A DNA stretch of 64,000 bases from an uncultured Porphyromonadaceae bacterium (GCA_902491515.1 CABUIC010000010.1:1-64000); one strand, 5' to 3'; positions 1 to 8,820 are shown, counted from the first letter of the stretch. The notes: generated by a model from the letters alone, not told the origin. Made by a program: numbers and translations.

Positions 1-26
1 TTTTCAAGCTGCCGATTCAACTTTTT

Positions 27-2318
27 TCAGGGCATTCTTATCCCGAACTCGCGTTTTGTCGTTCCGTAGGAGTAGTTGATGCCTGTGGTGTACTTCACGG
101 GTCCGCTGACCACGACGTCGCCGGTGAGAGCGAGTTCGACGCCGGTGTTCTTCGTTGTGCCGACGTTCACGAGGATTGTCGAGTATACGAAAGGAGGCTG
201 CGGGGCCGTGTAGTTGTAGAGGAGGTCCTGCGAGCGGCGGTCGAAGTATTCGATCGAACCGTAGAGGCGGTTCCAGAACATGAAGTCGATGCCGTAGTTG
301 GCGCTGGTGCTCTTTTCCCAGCCGAGCTGGGGATTGGCGTTGTTGGAGGGGCGGTAGCCCGTAGTCCAGTTGCCGTCGATGAGGTAGTTGCCGTTGGAGG
401 TGTATGTGGCGAGCGACTGGTATGCGTCGAAGTCGGAGCGTCCTGTCACGCCGTAGGAGAATCGGGGCTTGAGGCTCTGGACCACGTGGCTGTAGTCGGC
501 CATGAAGGGCGCGCGTGCCATTTCCCAGGCGATGGATGCTGCGGGGAAGTAACCCCACTTCTTGTCGGCGCCGAATTTGGTGGAGCCTTCGTAGCGGAGG
601 GAGGCGGAGGCGATGATCATGCTGCGCCAGCTGTAGTTGGCGCGTCCGAAGAAGCCGATGAGGGTCGACTCGCTCTTTCCGGCGTACATCACGGCTTTGC
701 CTTCGGTGAGGTAGGAGCCGGAACCGATTCCGTGCCAGAGGGGATTGTCGAAGGTGAAGTTGTTGTTCTGCTCGAACATCTGCTCCCAGTTGGAGCGCTC
801 GTAGCTGTATCCGCCGACAAACTTGAAGTCGTGGTCGCCGGAGGTGAAGCTGTAGTTGGCGAGCCATTCCACGGAGTTTGTCCACCATTTCTGGTAGCGG
901 ATGCTCGCGCGGCCGGCGTAGCCGCCCCAGTAGGACTCGCCCGAGGTCGAGGGCGTGTAGTAGTCGCTCTTGAGGTCGTTGTAGTTATAGGAATAGGAGA
1001 CTGAAGTGCTTACGGCGTGCTTGTCGTTGTGCCAGATGTTGTACTTCAGGTCGGCCGTGCCGAGGAGGTATGTGCGGTTGCCCTGCGAGGTGTTCACCGT
1101 GAGCTGCTGCACCGGGTTGCGGACGTCGGTGGGGGATGTGGGCTGGTAGTAGGTGCCGTCCTCGTTGAAGACGGGGAGTGTGGGGTTCATGCCCAGGGCT
1201 GTGTCGAACATTCCATCGTCGCCCCAGTCCTCCTTCACTTTGCGGGCGTTGATGCTCGCGGATATGCGGAGATGGCTGTCGAGAGTGTTTGCGCTGACGG
1301 CGGCGCGTCCGCCGAATTCCTCGCGCTTGCTGACGATGTCGAGGCCGTTGGCGCGCTTGTAGTTGACGGAGGCGCTGTAGTAGCCGCCGTCCTTCAGGGA
1401 GCCGTCGATGGCGAGGTACTGGTTGGTGTCGTAGGAGTACTTGCGGGTGATGAGGTCGTACCAGTCAGTGGAGTGGCCGTAGTCGTTGCCGCGGCGGCTG
1501 CGACGCCATTCGTCAGGCGAGAGGACTTCGGGACGGTCCTTGGCGATGCCGAGGGAGGCGTAGCTGTCGTAGGTGATGACGGGGCGTCCGCCGTCATCGC
1601 CGGAGCCCTTCTTTGTGGTGATGAGAATGACGCCGTTGGCGCCGCGTGTGCCGTAGATGGCCGCGGAAGCTGCGTCCTTGAGTACCGACATGGATTCGAT
1701 GTCCTGAGGAGCGAGGGTGCGGATGTCGCCGCCTGCCACACCGTCGATTACAATCAGCGGGCCGTTGCCTGCGGAGATGGACGTGGCGCCGCGCACCTGG
1801 AGGTCGGAGCTGCTGTTGGGGTTGGCTGCCGCCGTGGTCGACACGTTCAGGCCGGCAACCTTGCCGGAGAGCATCTCCATGGGGTTGTTCATCGCGCCCT
1901 GGTTGAAGTCGTCCTTGTTGATCTGTACGATGGAGCTGGAGAGTTCCTTGCGCGAGAGGGAGCCGTAGCCAACGACCACCACTTCGTCGAGAAGCTCGTT
2001 GTCTTCGCGCATCACGACGTCGATTTTCGTGCGTCCCTTGACAGCTTCCTCAATCGGCTCGAAGCCTACGTATGAGAAAAGGAGGGTCGCTTTGTCGTCG
2101 ATGCCCGTAATGGTATAGTTTCCGTCGATGTCCGTGGTCACGCCGGTGGGCTGGCCTTTGACGGTGACGCTTACGCCAATCAGCGGTTCGCCTGTGGGAT
2201 CGGTCACTGTTCCCGACACGCTGAGCGAGGCGGCGAGGAGGTCGGGCGAGAATGCGAGCGCGCATATCCCTAAGAGGGCGAGCGCGAGGGCCCGAAGTTT
2301 CCTTGGAACTTTTTTCAT
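27..2318 (-). CDS. SusC/RagA-type TonB-dependent outer-membrane transporter, C-terminally truncated
   Basis: Outer-membrane channel that imports glycans or other nutrients with energy from TonB, normally paired with a SusD lipoprotein. I start at the Met encoded at 2318 because a clear signal peptide follows (MKKVPRKLRALALALLGICA); the longer open frame to 2420 has no such feature. After the signal come a carboxypeptidase-regulatory-like domain (VSGTVTDPTGEPLIGVSV), the SusC signature LDEVVVVGYG, a plug domain and much of the barrel. The protein is 763 residues, whereas SusC proteins are usually about 1000. Homology ends abruptly after NYSYGTTK, followed by eight unrelated residues and a stop. 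No SusD gene is visible; it would lie beyond the left edge. The early end could be a real truncation, a recombination junction or an assembly edge. Confidence 0.9.
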   Translation of the reverse strand: MKKVPRKLRALALALLGICALAFSPDLLAASLSVSGTVTDPTGEPLIGVSVTVKGQPTGVTTDIDGNYTITGIDDKATLLFSYVGFEPIEEAVKGRTKIDVVMREDNELLDEVVVVGYGSLSRKELSSSIVQINKDDFNQGAMNNPMEMLSGKVAGLNVSTTAAANPNSSSDLQVRGATSISAGNGPLIVIDGVAGGDIRTLAPQDIESMSVLKDAASAAIYGTRGANGVILITTKKGSGDDGGRPVITYDSYASLGIAKDRPEVLSPDEWRRSRRGNDYGHSTDWYDLITRKYSYDTNQYLAIDGSLKDGGYYSASVNYKRANGLDIVSKREEFGGRAAVSANTLDSHLRISASINARKVKEDWGDDGMFDTALGMNPTLPVFNEDGTYYQPTSPTDVRNPVQQLTVNTSQGNRTYLLGTADLKYNIWHNDKHAVSTSVSYSYNYNDLKSDYYTPSTSGESYWGGYAGRASIRYQKWWTNSVEWLANYSFTSGDHDFKFVGGYSYERSNWEQMFEQNNNFTFDNPLWHGIGSGSYLTEGKAVMYAGKSESTLIGFFGRANYSWRSMIIASASLRYEGSTKFGADKKWGYFPAASIAWEMARAPFMADYSHVVQSLKPRFSYGVTGRSDFDAYQSLATYTSNGNYLIDGNWTTGYRPSNNANPQLGWEKSTSANYGIDFMFWNRLYGSIEYFDRRSQDLLYNYTAPQPPFVYSTILVNVGTTKNTGVELALTGDVVVSGPVKYTTGINYSYGTTKREFGIRMP

Positions 2319-2443
2319 GGTTTGCATTTGAATGGTTTTGTGATGATGATTGGATTGAATTTTCAAGGCCGGGAGCCGGGCTGTGCGCCCTTCTCGACTG
2401 CAAAATTCACTAACTTTCACCTCACGCGCAAGAGCCTCAAATG

Positions 2444-2451
2444 CAAATCTA
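2444..2451 (-). promoter_or_regulatory. Candidate -7 promoter element for the SusC gene
   Basis: Read on the minus strand this is TAGATTTG, a full match to the Bacteroidetes -7 consensus TAnnTTTG, about 125 bases upstream of the chosen SusC start. No TTG sits at the expected -33 distance, so the match is partial. Confidence 0.4.
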
Positions 2452-2520
2452 AATTCTTAAAATTGTTAACGCGCTTGTATACAGTGGTGTATGCAGGCGC
2501 GTTGTAGAGAAAAATCTAAA

Positions 2521-3705
2521 TCAGTTCCACGTGTATTTTCGCTGTTTCCCGAGGCGCGAGCGCACGAGATAGGCGACTTTTCTCAGCGGATATGTCATGC
2601 TGAACCAGGGGATGGAGAGGCAGAGGGTCCGGGCGCCGAGTGCCCGCATGGCCGCGCGCCAGACAAGGATGTCCATCGTCCAGACCGCAAGCATCAGCAC
2701 CAGCCCGGCGGCGGCTCCCGCCAGGTTCGGCCAAGCGAGAGCGCTGGCGGCAACCGAACAGCCGAGAGCGGCCAACTGGAGCCAGCCGGTAAGGGACGCC
2801 AGAAAGAAAGGCCTGCGGCTGATGAAACTCTCCGTGAAGCACCGGCGCACCATCCTTTCCCGGAAGATGCGCGGTGAGTTGCCTCCCCGCAGAGTCACGA
2901 GCGACTCGGGCGCAAGCTCGACGGCCGTGTTGTCGCCCCGCGCAATTTCACTGATGAATATGTCGTCGTCACCGTAGTGGAGGTTGAGGGAGCGGGCGAA
3001 GCCGCTGTTTTTCAGAAAGAGGTCCTTGCGGTAGGCGAGATTGTATTCAACGCCTCTGAAAGGCTTGCCGGCGAGAGCGGGCGCGAGCCAGCGGCAGCTT
3101 TCGGCCGTGAAGTCGAATGCCCGGCGCCGTTTGCCGCGCGCCTGGTCTTCGCCGGGGTCAATGGCGGCGAAACCGAGCACTACGCCTATTGGTCCGCCGG
3201 GAGTGAATGAGCGTGTCAGAGCGCTGAGCCAATGTTTCGAGGGGATGGTGACGGCGGTGGTGGTGAGGGCGACGGTGTCGTAGCGCGCGGCCTTGACCCC
3301 GAGTGTGATTCCGAGTTTCTTGCGGCTGAGATTGCGGACGCCGTCGGGTGTGGAGGTGAGGTAGAGGTTGGAGTGCGAAGCGCGCAGCATGGCCACAAGG
3401 TCGCGGACGTCGGAGCTCTCCCCTTCGTTCACGACTATTATTTCATATGGGCCGGAGTATTCCTGGCTCAGGAGCGACAGGAGCAGGGGCTCGAGATTGA
3501 CGGCGTCATCCTGTGAATATACTATCACCGAGACAGCCTCGCGCGAGCCCGTATCGTCGGACTTGGGCAGCCTCGCGCGTCCTACGGCACGGATTACCGT
3601 GCGCGTCCGGAACAGATAGATGAGTCCCGTGGCAAGAATGCATGCCAGCGCGCCTGCAAGCAGCGCGAGGGCTTCGGGAGACATCGTAAATGAGAAATAT
3701 AGCAT
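2521..3705 (-). CDS. Membrane-anchored family 2 glycosyltransferase
   Basis: Likely transfers a sugar from a nucleotide-sugar donor at the cytoplasmic face of the inner membrane; the substrate cannot be read from the sequence. An N-terminal membrane segment (LALLAGALACILATGLIYLF) precedes a GT-A domain with VSVIVYSQDDAVNLEPLL, the metal-binding region HYGDDDIF and a downstream RMVRRC segment in the place of the QxxRW-type motif. Two or more hydrophobic segments follow near the C terminus (LTGWLQLAALGCSVAASALA and GAAAGLVLMLAVWTMDILVW). The start at 3705 is preferred over the Met encoded at 3810 because a -7-like box lies between them; the Met at 3684 is also possible. The gene stands alone between SusC and a divergent two-component system. 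Confidence 0.8.
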   Translation of the reverse strand: MLYFSFTMSPEALALLAGALACILATGLIYLFRTRTVIRAVGRARLPKSDDTGSREAVSVIVYSQDDAVNLEPLLLSLLSQEYSGPYEIIVVNEGESSDVRDLVAMLRASHSNLYLTSTPDGVRNLSRKKLGITLGVKAARYDTVALTTTAVTIPSKHWLSALTRSFTPGGPIGVVLGFAAIDPGEDQARGKRRRAFDFTAESCRWLAPALAGKPFRGVEYNLAYRKDLFLKNSGFARSLNLHYGDDDIFISEIARGDNTAVELAPESLVTLRGGNSPRIFRERMVRRCFTESFISRRPFFLASLTGWLQLAALGCSVAASALAWPNLAGAAAGLVLMLAVWTMDILVWRAAMRALGARTLCLSIPWFSMTYPLRKVAYLVRSRLGKQRKYTWN

Positions 3706-3753
3706 TGCTTGAACAGTTTCCGTCCTGCGGAGGCGCAGGGCATTTTCCGTATG

Positions 3754-3761
3754 CAAAATTA
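3754..3761 (-). promoter_or_regulatory. Candidate -7 promoter element for the glycosyltransferase gene
   Basis: Minus-strand TAATTTTG matches TAnnTTTG and would place the transcript start near 3747, about 40 bases before the chosen start codon. No clear -33 TTG was found. Apart from this box and the hairpin at 3835, the gap 3706-4031 shows nothing else recognisable. Confidence 0.4.
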
Positions 3762-3834
3762 TCAAAATCCCGGCAATAATCGGCACATGACACCGCATTT
3801 TTTGACGCACCGGTCATATGCGCCTAAAAAATAA

Positions 3835-3856
3835 TCGGTTGTCTCACGACAACCGA
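3835..3856. other. Perfect 8-bp hairpin in the divergent intergenic region
   Basis: TCGGTTGT and ACAACCGA form a perfect 8-bp stem around a 6-base loop (CTCACG). An A-rich stretch lies to its left, so on the minus strand the stem is followed by TTATTTTTTAGG, which resembles a terminator tail. No minus-strand gene lies upstream to be terminated. It could be an operator or a terminator of an unseen transcript. Confidence 0.5.
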
Positions 3857-4031
3857 CAATCATTAGCCTTAAATCTATTACCATGAAAAAACACAGTGCA
3901 AATACTTGTTTGACTATAATACGCCCGTGAGGCTGTTAAAGTTCGGTTACAATATTGGCGTTTAACATGGTTTAACACAAACTAATGCCGGAAGTTTTGT
4001 AATTTAGTGGCGGAAACACCAACAAACACAA

Positions 4032-4745
4032 ATGAACGCCAAGATATTAGTAATCGACGATGAGGAGTCGTTGTGCGAGATTCTGAAATTCAACCTTGAA
4101 AAAGAAGGCTACGAGGTTGACACGGCATACAGTGCCGAGGAGGCTCTCGACATGGATCTCAGACCCTACTCCTTGTTTATCGTCGATATCATGATGGACC
4201 ACCTGAGTGGCTTCGATTTCGCGAAGCGAGTACGGAATGTCACTGAAACAGAAAACACACCAATTCTCTTCTGCTCGGCGATGAGCGACGAGGACTGCGT
4301 GGTCATGGGCCTCAACATCGGGGGCGATGATTACGTCACAAAGCCTTTCGTCATCGGCGAGGTTCTCGCCCGCGTGCGGGCCCTTCTGCGCCGCTCCGCC
4401 CGGCAGGCGGCTGTTGCCGCAGAGGCCGACGTGCAGGAGAAGCTCGAGTCCGACATCGTTTTCCGTGGCCTGCGCATTGACCGCAACGACAAGACTGTTC
4501 ATCTCGACGGCGAAGAAATCCAGCTCACCCGGAAAGAATACGACCTACTTCTTTATTTCCTGACCCACCGCAACAGGATTTATTCCCGCGCTGAAATCAT
4601 AGAGAAGGTATGGGGCGACGACGTCGTTGTCTCCGACCGCACTATCGACACGAACATTACCCGCCTCCGTGGCAAAATCGGCGAGTACTCCAACAATATT
4701 GTCACTCGTCAGGGTTTCGGGTATGGGTTCAAGGAGACGAATTAG
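4032..4745 (+). CDS. OmpR/PhoB-family response regulator
   Basis: Transcription factor of a two-component system, acting on DNA in the cytoplasm after phosphorylation by the kinase encoded next to it. The receiver domain (about residues 1-120) has the acidic pair D9-D10, the phospho-acceptor D52 in FIVDIMM, and the conserved Lys in DDYVTKPF. The C-terminal half is a winged-helix DNA-binding domain (LTRKEYDLLLYFLTHRNRIYSR, then VVSDRTIDTNITRLRGKIG). At 237 residues it is the usual family length. The kinase gene begins inside its last 23 bases, so the two are translationally coupled. The target genes are not evident. Confidence 0.93.
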   Translation: MNAKILVIDDEESLCEILKFNLEKEGYEVDTAYSAEEALDMDLRPYSLFIVDIMMDHLSGFDFAKRVRNVTETENTPILFCSAMSDEDCVVMGLNIGGDDYVTKPFVIGEVLARVRALLRRSARQAAVAAEADVQEKLESDIVFRGLRIDRNDKTVHLDGEEIQLTRKEYDLLLYFLTHRNRIYSRAEIIEKVWGDDVVVSDRTIDTNITRLRGKIGEYSNNIVTRQGFGYGFKETN

Positions 4746-6207
4746 TTACAGGCTTCAGCTTTTCGTGCCGATGACCGTGACCCTGTGGGTCATGATTATC
4801 GCTTTCGCTGTCTGGCAGTACAACAACATCCGCCAGAACCAGATAGACCAGATCCGTCTTCAGCTTGCTGTCATAAACGCCCGCATCATCGACCAGTATG
4901 AGACGAACAAGGACGTGACCCCCTTCCTGAACTTCGTTACAAGGTACTACCGCGACAGTCCGGAGTACAAGGCTCTCAGAGTGTCGATTTACAAGGACGG
5001 CATGCTTCACCGCAGCTACGGCGAGCCTATCCCCCTTTCCCGGGAGAAGTTCACAAAGGTAAAGGGCGTCAACCAGGGCCTTTCGTACGAGCGTGAGGTT
5101 TACGCCGCGGAAGACAGCGCCGACAGCGACCCCGTTGAAAACTCCCGAAACTATTATGCATACGACGTAAGCTCGGACGGGCGCCTCAGCGTGTATACGA
5201 TGGTCCCCGTCACTCAGCAGTCGGGTAAGGAGTTCCTCCGTACCAACGCTTTTCTTTTCGCTCTCCTTGTCGTAGCCATTTCGCTTACAGTTTTCAGCGC
5301 CCTTTCCTCGCGTTATTTCAGCCGGAATATCCGCAGCCTTCTCGACTTTGCCGAAAGGGCAGCCAAAGGCGAGCCGGGAGGTGACTTCAAGTTTACTCAC
5401 GACGAACTCGGCGACATATCCAGGCGCATCGTCGACCTCTACGAACAGACCGTGGAAGCCTCCAGGCGCACGGCCGAAGAGCATGCCGTGGCAATGCATG
5501 CCATCGAGGAGCGAGCGCTCAACAAACGTCAGCTCACAAACAACATCAACCACGAGCTCCGCACGCCAATCGGTGTGATAAAGGGGTATCTCGACACTAT
5601 TCTCGACAATCCCGACATGGACGAGACTTCGCGCACCCACTTTCTCCGAAAGGCTCAGGAGCACGTCAACCGTCTCGCCCAGCTTATCTCCGACGTCTCG
5701 GCCCTCTCGCGCCTCGAGGACGGCGGAGACCTCATCAGCACCGAGAGACTGAATTTCCACGACCTCGTTTTCACCGTAGCCAGCGACCTTCAGGAAGCCG
5801 GCTCGCTCAAGGGACTGAAATTTACATTCGACATACCGCTTGACTGCATGATCGAGGGCAATTACAACCTTCTCTCGAGCGGCGTGACCAATCTCGCCAA
5901 GAACGCGGCGAACTATTCCAAGGGCACTCACTGCGAGCTGATAATGACGAAGGACGACGGCGCATTCTATCATTTCGTTTTCCGCGACGACGGCGTGGGA
6001 GTAGCGCCCGAACATCTCCCGCACCTTTTCGAGCGCTTCTACCGCGTCGATTCCGGACGTGCCCGAAAGGCCGGAGGCACCGGGCTCGGACTCCCTATTG
6101 TCCACAACACAATAATTGTCCACGGCGGCGAAATCGACGTCCGCAACCGCAACGACGGTCTTACCGGACTCGAGTTCGTCTTTACCCTCCCCAAGGCCAA
6201 AAAATAA
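4723..6207 (+). CDS. Membrane sensor histidine kinase (HisKA type)
   Basis: Partner kinase of the preceding response regulator. The start at 4723 (MGSRRRISYRLQLF) overlaps the regulator gene by 23 bases and lies just before the first membrane segment (VPMTVTLWVMIIAFAVW). A periplasmic sensor region of about 140 residues follows, then a second membrane segment (NAFLFALLVVAISLTVFSAL), a HAMP linker and a HisKA domain with phospho-acceptor H277 in NNINHELRTPIG. The ATPase domain has the N box (NLAKNAANYS), G1 (DDGVGVAPEHLPHLFERFYR) and G2 (GGTGLGLPIV). All motifs look intact. The periplasmic region does not suggest a ligand. Confidence 0.93.
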   Translation: MGSRRRISYRLQLFVPMTVTLWVMIIAFAVWQYNNIRQNQIDQIRLQLAVINARIIDQYETNKDVTPFLNFVTRYYRDSPEYKALRVSIYKDGMLHRSYGEPIPLSREKFTKVKGVNQGLSYEREVYAAEDSADSDPVENSRNYYAYDVSSDGRLSVYTMVPVTQQSGKEFLRTNAFLFALLVVAISLTVFSALSSRYFSRNIRSLLDFAERAAKGEPGGDFKFTHDELGDISRRIVDLYEQTVEASRRTAEEHAVAMHAIEERALNKRQLTNNINHELRTPIGVIKGYLDTILDNPDMDETSRTHFLRKAQEHVNRLAQLISDVSALSRLEDGGDLISTERLNFHDLVFTVASDLQEAGSLKGLKFTFDIPLDCMIEGNYNLLSSGVTNLAKNAANYSKGTHCELIMTKDDGAFYHFVFRDDGVGVAPEHLPHLFERFYRVDSGRARKAGGTGLGLPIVHNTIIVHGGEIDVRNRNDGLTGLEFVFTLPKAKK

Positions 6208-6241
6208 GGCGAGTTTCAGCAGAATAATAAAAAATCGCCTT

Positions 6242-6270
6242 GTTGCAAAATTGTAACACTATTATCTTTG
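6242..6270 (+). promoter_or_regulatory. Candidate promoter upstream of ilvE (distal)
   Basis: TTG at 6242-6244, an 18-base spacer and TATCTTTG at 6263-6270 fit the Bacteroidetes pattern apart from a slightly short spacer. The spacer includes an imperfect inverted repeat (TGTTGCAA/TTGTAACA). A second, better-spaced promoter overlaps it just downstream. Confidence 0.4.
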
Positions 6271-6297
6271 TAAAGCCATAACCGTGTGCTAACTTTG
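6267..6297 (+). promoter_or_regulatory. Candidate promoter for the ilvE leader (proximal)
   Basis: TTTG at 6267-6270, 19 bases, then TAACTTTG at 6290-6297: a full match to the Bacteroidetes promoter consensus. Transcription would start near 6304, giving a leader of about 210 bases before ilvE. Confidence 0.65.
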
Positions 6298-6387
6298 CGA
6301 AGTCAAGCGACAATCAAGCCTTATCAAGACCAATCATCATAAGATATATACTTGGCGAAAAGCCAATCATTATCACACTTTATACAG

Positions 6388-6434
6388 TCCGGACGCTCGT
6401 GAAGAGCGCCCGGATTTGTTTTTGGGCGCTTCTC
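6388..6434 (+). terminator. Terminator-like hairpin with overlapping alternative hairpin in the ilvE leader
   Basis: TCCGGACGCTC (6388-6398) and GAGCGCCCGGA (6404-6414) form an 11-bp stem with one A-C mismatch and a GTGAA loop, followed by TTTGTTTTT. The right arm can instead pair with GGGCGCTT at 6424-6431 (8 bp including one wobble). The element sits between the promoter near 6290 and the ilvE start, so it either attenuates ilvE or ends a short RNA of about 115 bases. The leader has no ATG and hence no obvious leader peptide. Confidence 0.6.
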
Positions 6435-6515
6435 TTGTTTTAATCGTATTTAATGATTAATTTTGCTGACGGAAATCTAACACGTCCGGATGCTGATCAG
6501 CCCCGGACCCTTCTC

Positions 6516-7565
6516 ATGACAGAAATGAACGAAGAAATCAATTGGGCATCACTGCCTTTCGGGTATTACCCGACGGATTTCAATGTCCGCTGCACTTTCC
6601 GCGACGGTAAGTGGGGCGAGATTGAAGTTTCGCAATCCGACACGCTGAACATACACATGGCCGCCACCTGCCTCCACTACGGTCAGGAAATCTTCGAAGG
6701 TCTCAAGGCTTTCCGGGGAAAGGACGGCAAGATCCGCATCTTCCGTATGGAAGAGAACGCCAGGCGTATCCGCCGCTCGGCGGAGGGACTTATGATGGAG
6801 CCGATTCCCGAAAGACTCTTCAAAATGATGTGCGTGATGGCTGTCAAGCTGAACAACCGTTTCGTGCCTCCGTATGAAAGCGGCGCATCGCTTTACATCC
6901 GCCCTCTCGAAATCGGCCTCACTCCCCGCATCGGCGTCAAGCCGGCCACCGAATATATGTTCATCATAATGGTTTCGCCCGTAGGACCTTACTTCAAGCA
7001 GGGATTCGGGGTGTCGAACTATTGCATCTCCCGCGCGCACGACCGCGTGGCCCCCAAGGGTACAGGGCAGTTCAAGTGCGGCGGCAACTATGCGGCGGCC
7101 ATGCGTGCCGGCGAGGAGGCCCACGACAAGGGCTATTCCGCCGTCCTCTTCCTTGATCCGCTTGAGAAGAAGTACCTCGACGAGTGCGGTCCCGCCAACT
7201 TCTTCGCCGTGAAGGACGGCAAGTACATCACACCGGCGTCGGAGTCGATTCTCCCCTCCATCACCAATATGAGCCTCATGACGCTCTGTGAGGACATGGG
7301 CATTCCCGTAGAACGGCGTCACATCCTCGTGGAGGAGCTCGCCGACTGTACAGAGGCCGCTGCCATCGGCACAGCCGCGGTAGCCTCCCCGATAGGCAAT
7401 ATCGACGACCTCGACACGGGCAAGACCTACGTCATGGCCCGCGACGGCAAGCCCGGACCCGTCACCACCGCGCTCTATAACAAGCTCAACGGCATCCGCT
7501 ACGGCCTCGAGGAGGACGTCCACGGATGGAACTTTATTCTCGACGAGGACAGAATCGACAAGTGA
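6516..7565 (+). CDS. ilvE: Branched-chain amino acid aminotransferase
   Basis: PLP-dependent class IV aminotransferase that interconverts leucine, isoleucine and valine with their 2-oxo acids in the cytoplasm. The fold is recognisable throughout: HMAATCLHYGQEIFEGLKAFR near the N terminus, the PLP lysine K187 in GTGQFKCGGNYAAAM, and LDECGPANFFAV in the C-terminal half. At 349 residues it has the normal length. The ATG at 6516 (MTEMNEEINW) is chosen by similarity to family N termini; 6525 is an equal alternative, and the frame opens at 6453. The next gene starts within its stop codon. The leader carries a terminator-like hairpin that may control it. Confidence 0.93.
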   Translation: MTEMNEEINWASLPFGYYPTDFNVRCTFRDGKWGEIEVSQSDTLNIHMAATCLHYGQEIFEGLKAFRGKDGKIRIFRMEENARRIRRSAEGLMMEPIPERLFKMMCVMAVKLNNRFVPPYESGASLYIRPLEIGLTPRIGVKPATEYMFIIMVSPVGPYFKQGFGVSNYCISRAHDRVAPKGTGQFKCGGNYAAAMRAGEEAHDKGYSAVLFLDPLEKKYLDECGPANFFAVKDGKYITPASESILPSITNMSLMTLCEDMGIPVERRHILVEELADCTEAAAIGTAAVASPIGNIDDLDTGKTYVMARDGKPGPVTTALYNKLNGIRYGLEEDVHGWNFILDEDRIDK

Positions 7566-8113
7566 TGGAGCGCTCCCCTCGTGAAATTATTGACAAATAT
7601 TATCCCGCGGACTCGGAAGTCCGCGGGATTTTGATTACCCATAGCCGCATGGTCGCCTCCGAGGCTCTGGCCATAGCCGCCAGAAAAGGACTTGACCTCG
7701 ACGAAGTGGATATTGTCGCGGCCGCCATGCTTCATGATGTCGGAATAGTCTTCACGGATGCCGCGGGCATCGGGTGCTTCGGGCAGGAACCGTATATCCG
7801 CCACGGCGTAATCGGCGCCGACCTTCTCAGGCGCGAGGGATATCCGGAAAAATTCGCCCGCGTGGCCGAGCGCCATACAGGCGCGGGGCTGACGGCAGAA
7901 GAAGTGCTGGACAGAGAGCTGCCCCTTCCGGCGGACCGCTCGTATATGCCGGAGACTTTATTGGAACGCCTTATCTGCTACGCCGACTGCTTCTGGTCGA
8001 AGCCTCGGCCTGTCGAACGCAAGACTCTCGAGCGCGTGCGCTCCTCAATGGCGCGCCACGGAAGCGCCATTCTTGGCCGCTTCGAGGCCCTGCACAAGGA
8101 ATTCGGCGATTAA
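7565..8113 (+). CDS. HD-domain phosphohydrolase
   Basis: Small cytoplasmic metal-dependent phosphohydrolase of the HD superfamily. The start ATG overlaps the ilvE stop by one base (TGATG), which indicates translational coupling. Visible metal ligands are the His in THSRMVASEALAIAARKG, the HD pair in AAAMLHDVGIVF, and downstream His residues (RHGVIGADLL and AERHTGAG). The protein is 182 residues, essentially a single HD domain. Its substrate is unknown; family members act on nucleotides and related phosphate esters. Pairing with ilvE does not define a pathway. Confidence 0.85.
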   Translation: MERSPREIIDKYYPADSEVRGILITHSRMVASEALAIAARKGLDLDEVDIVAAAMLHDVGIVFTDAAGIGCFGQEPYIRHGVIGADLLRREGYPEKFARVAERHTGAGLTAEEVLDRELPLPADRSYMPETLLERLICYADCFWSKPRPVERKTLERVRSSMARHGSAILGRFEALHKEFGD

Positions 8114-8129
8114 GCCCTCTCCTTTTCTG

Positions 8130-8720
8130 TTATCTCGTCAGTTCAATCTGCTTTTCCTTCGCTATACGGCGCAGGTTCAGGATGGCGTAACGCATGCGGC
8201 CGAGTGCCGTGTTGATGCTTACGCCCGTGATGTCGGCGATTTCCTTGAAGGAGAGGTCGCGGTAGAAACGCATCTCCAGCACCTCGCGCTGGGGTTCGGG
8301 GAGATGCTTGACAAGACGGCGCACATCGTCCTTTATCTGCACGTCGATAAGGCGGTCCTCCACGGTGGGATCCGCCAGCTCCTTGCGGTTGAGTATGTCG
8401 CAGTCCGAATCGTCGGCCGATATGGCGGCCTCGCAGCGGTCCTGACGGAAGGAGTCCACCACGAGGTTGCGGGCTATGCGGCAAAGCCATGCGCCGAAGC
8501 GTCCGGATTCCTGATAGCGGCCCTGACGGATGGTCATAATGGCTTTGACGAAAGTTTCCTGAAAGATATCGTCGGTCTGGTCCTTGTCCTTTACGAGTTG
8601 GAGGATGAAACCGAAAAGCTTGTTCTTGTAGCGACTGAGGAGTTCGTCGAAAGCTTCGTTGCATCCCCGGGCATAGGAAGCCACCAACTGTTCGTCGGTG
8701 AGCTTGGCTAAATTTTGCAT
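8130..8720 (-). CDS. ECF-type RNA polymerase sigma factor
   Basis: Directs RNA polymerase to a small gene set. Sigma-70 region 2 (residues about 20-90) includes FDELLSRYKNKLFGFILQLV and DDIFQETFVKAI; region 4 (about 130-190) includes LPEPQREVLEMRFYRDLSFKEIA and the recognition helix GVSINTALGRMRYAILNLRR. At 196 residues it is the usual length. No anti-sigma factor gene lies next to it: on the left is the convergent HD gene, on the right the efflux operon on the same strand. Its own promoter overlaps the terminator of that operon. Confidence 0.92.
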   Translation of the reverse strand: MQNLAKLTDEQLVASYARGCNEAFDELLSRYKNKLFGFILQLVKDKDQTDDIFQETFVKAIMTIRQGRYQESGRFGAWLCRIARNLVVDSFRQDRCEAAISADDSDCDILNRKELADPTVEDRLIDVQIKDDVRRLVKHLPEPQREVLEMRFYRDLSFKEIADITGVSINTALGRMRYAILNLRRIAKEKQIELTR

Positions 8721-8820
8721 TGTTCTATTCCTTAAATATTAGAGTAGAGATATGCGATAGGCTGTAAATGGGGGAATAAGTGATTGGGTGAATTTTCGTA
8801 TGAGTTATTTGTCGTAATTA

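Noticed and set aside
4..888. Alternative minus-strand frame at the left edge as a frameshifted continuation of SusC
   Set aside because: Its last residues (RVRDKNALKKVESAA) do not resemble SusC and it overlaps good SusC sequence in the true frame over 800 bases.
6516..6530. ilvE leader as a riboswitch of known class
   Set aside because: No recognisable core of a T-box, SAM, leucine or other known riboswitch; only the hairpin pair is visible.
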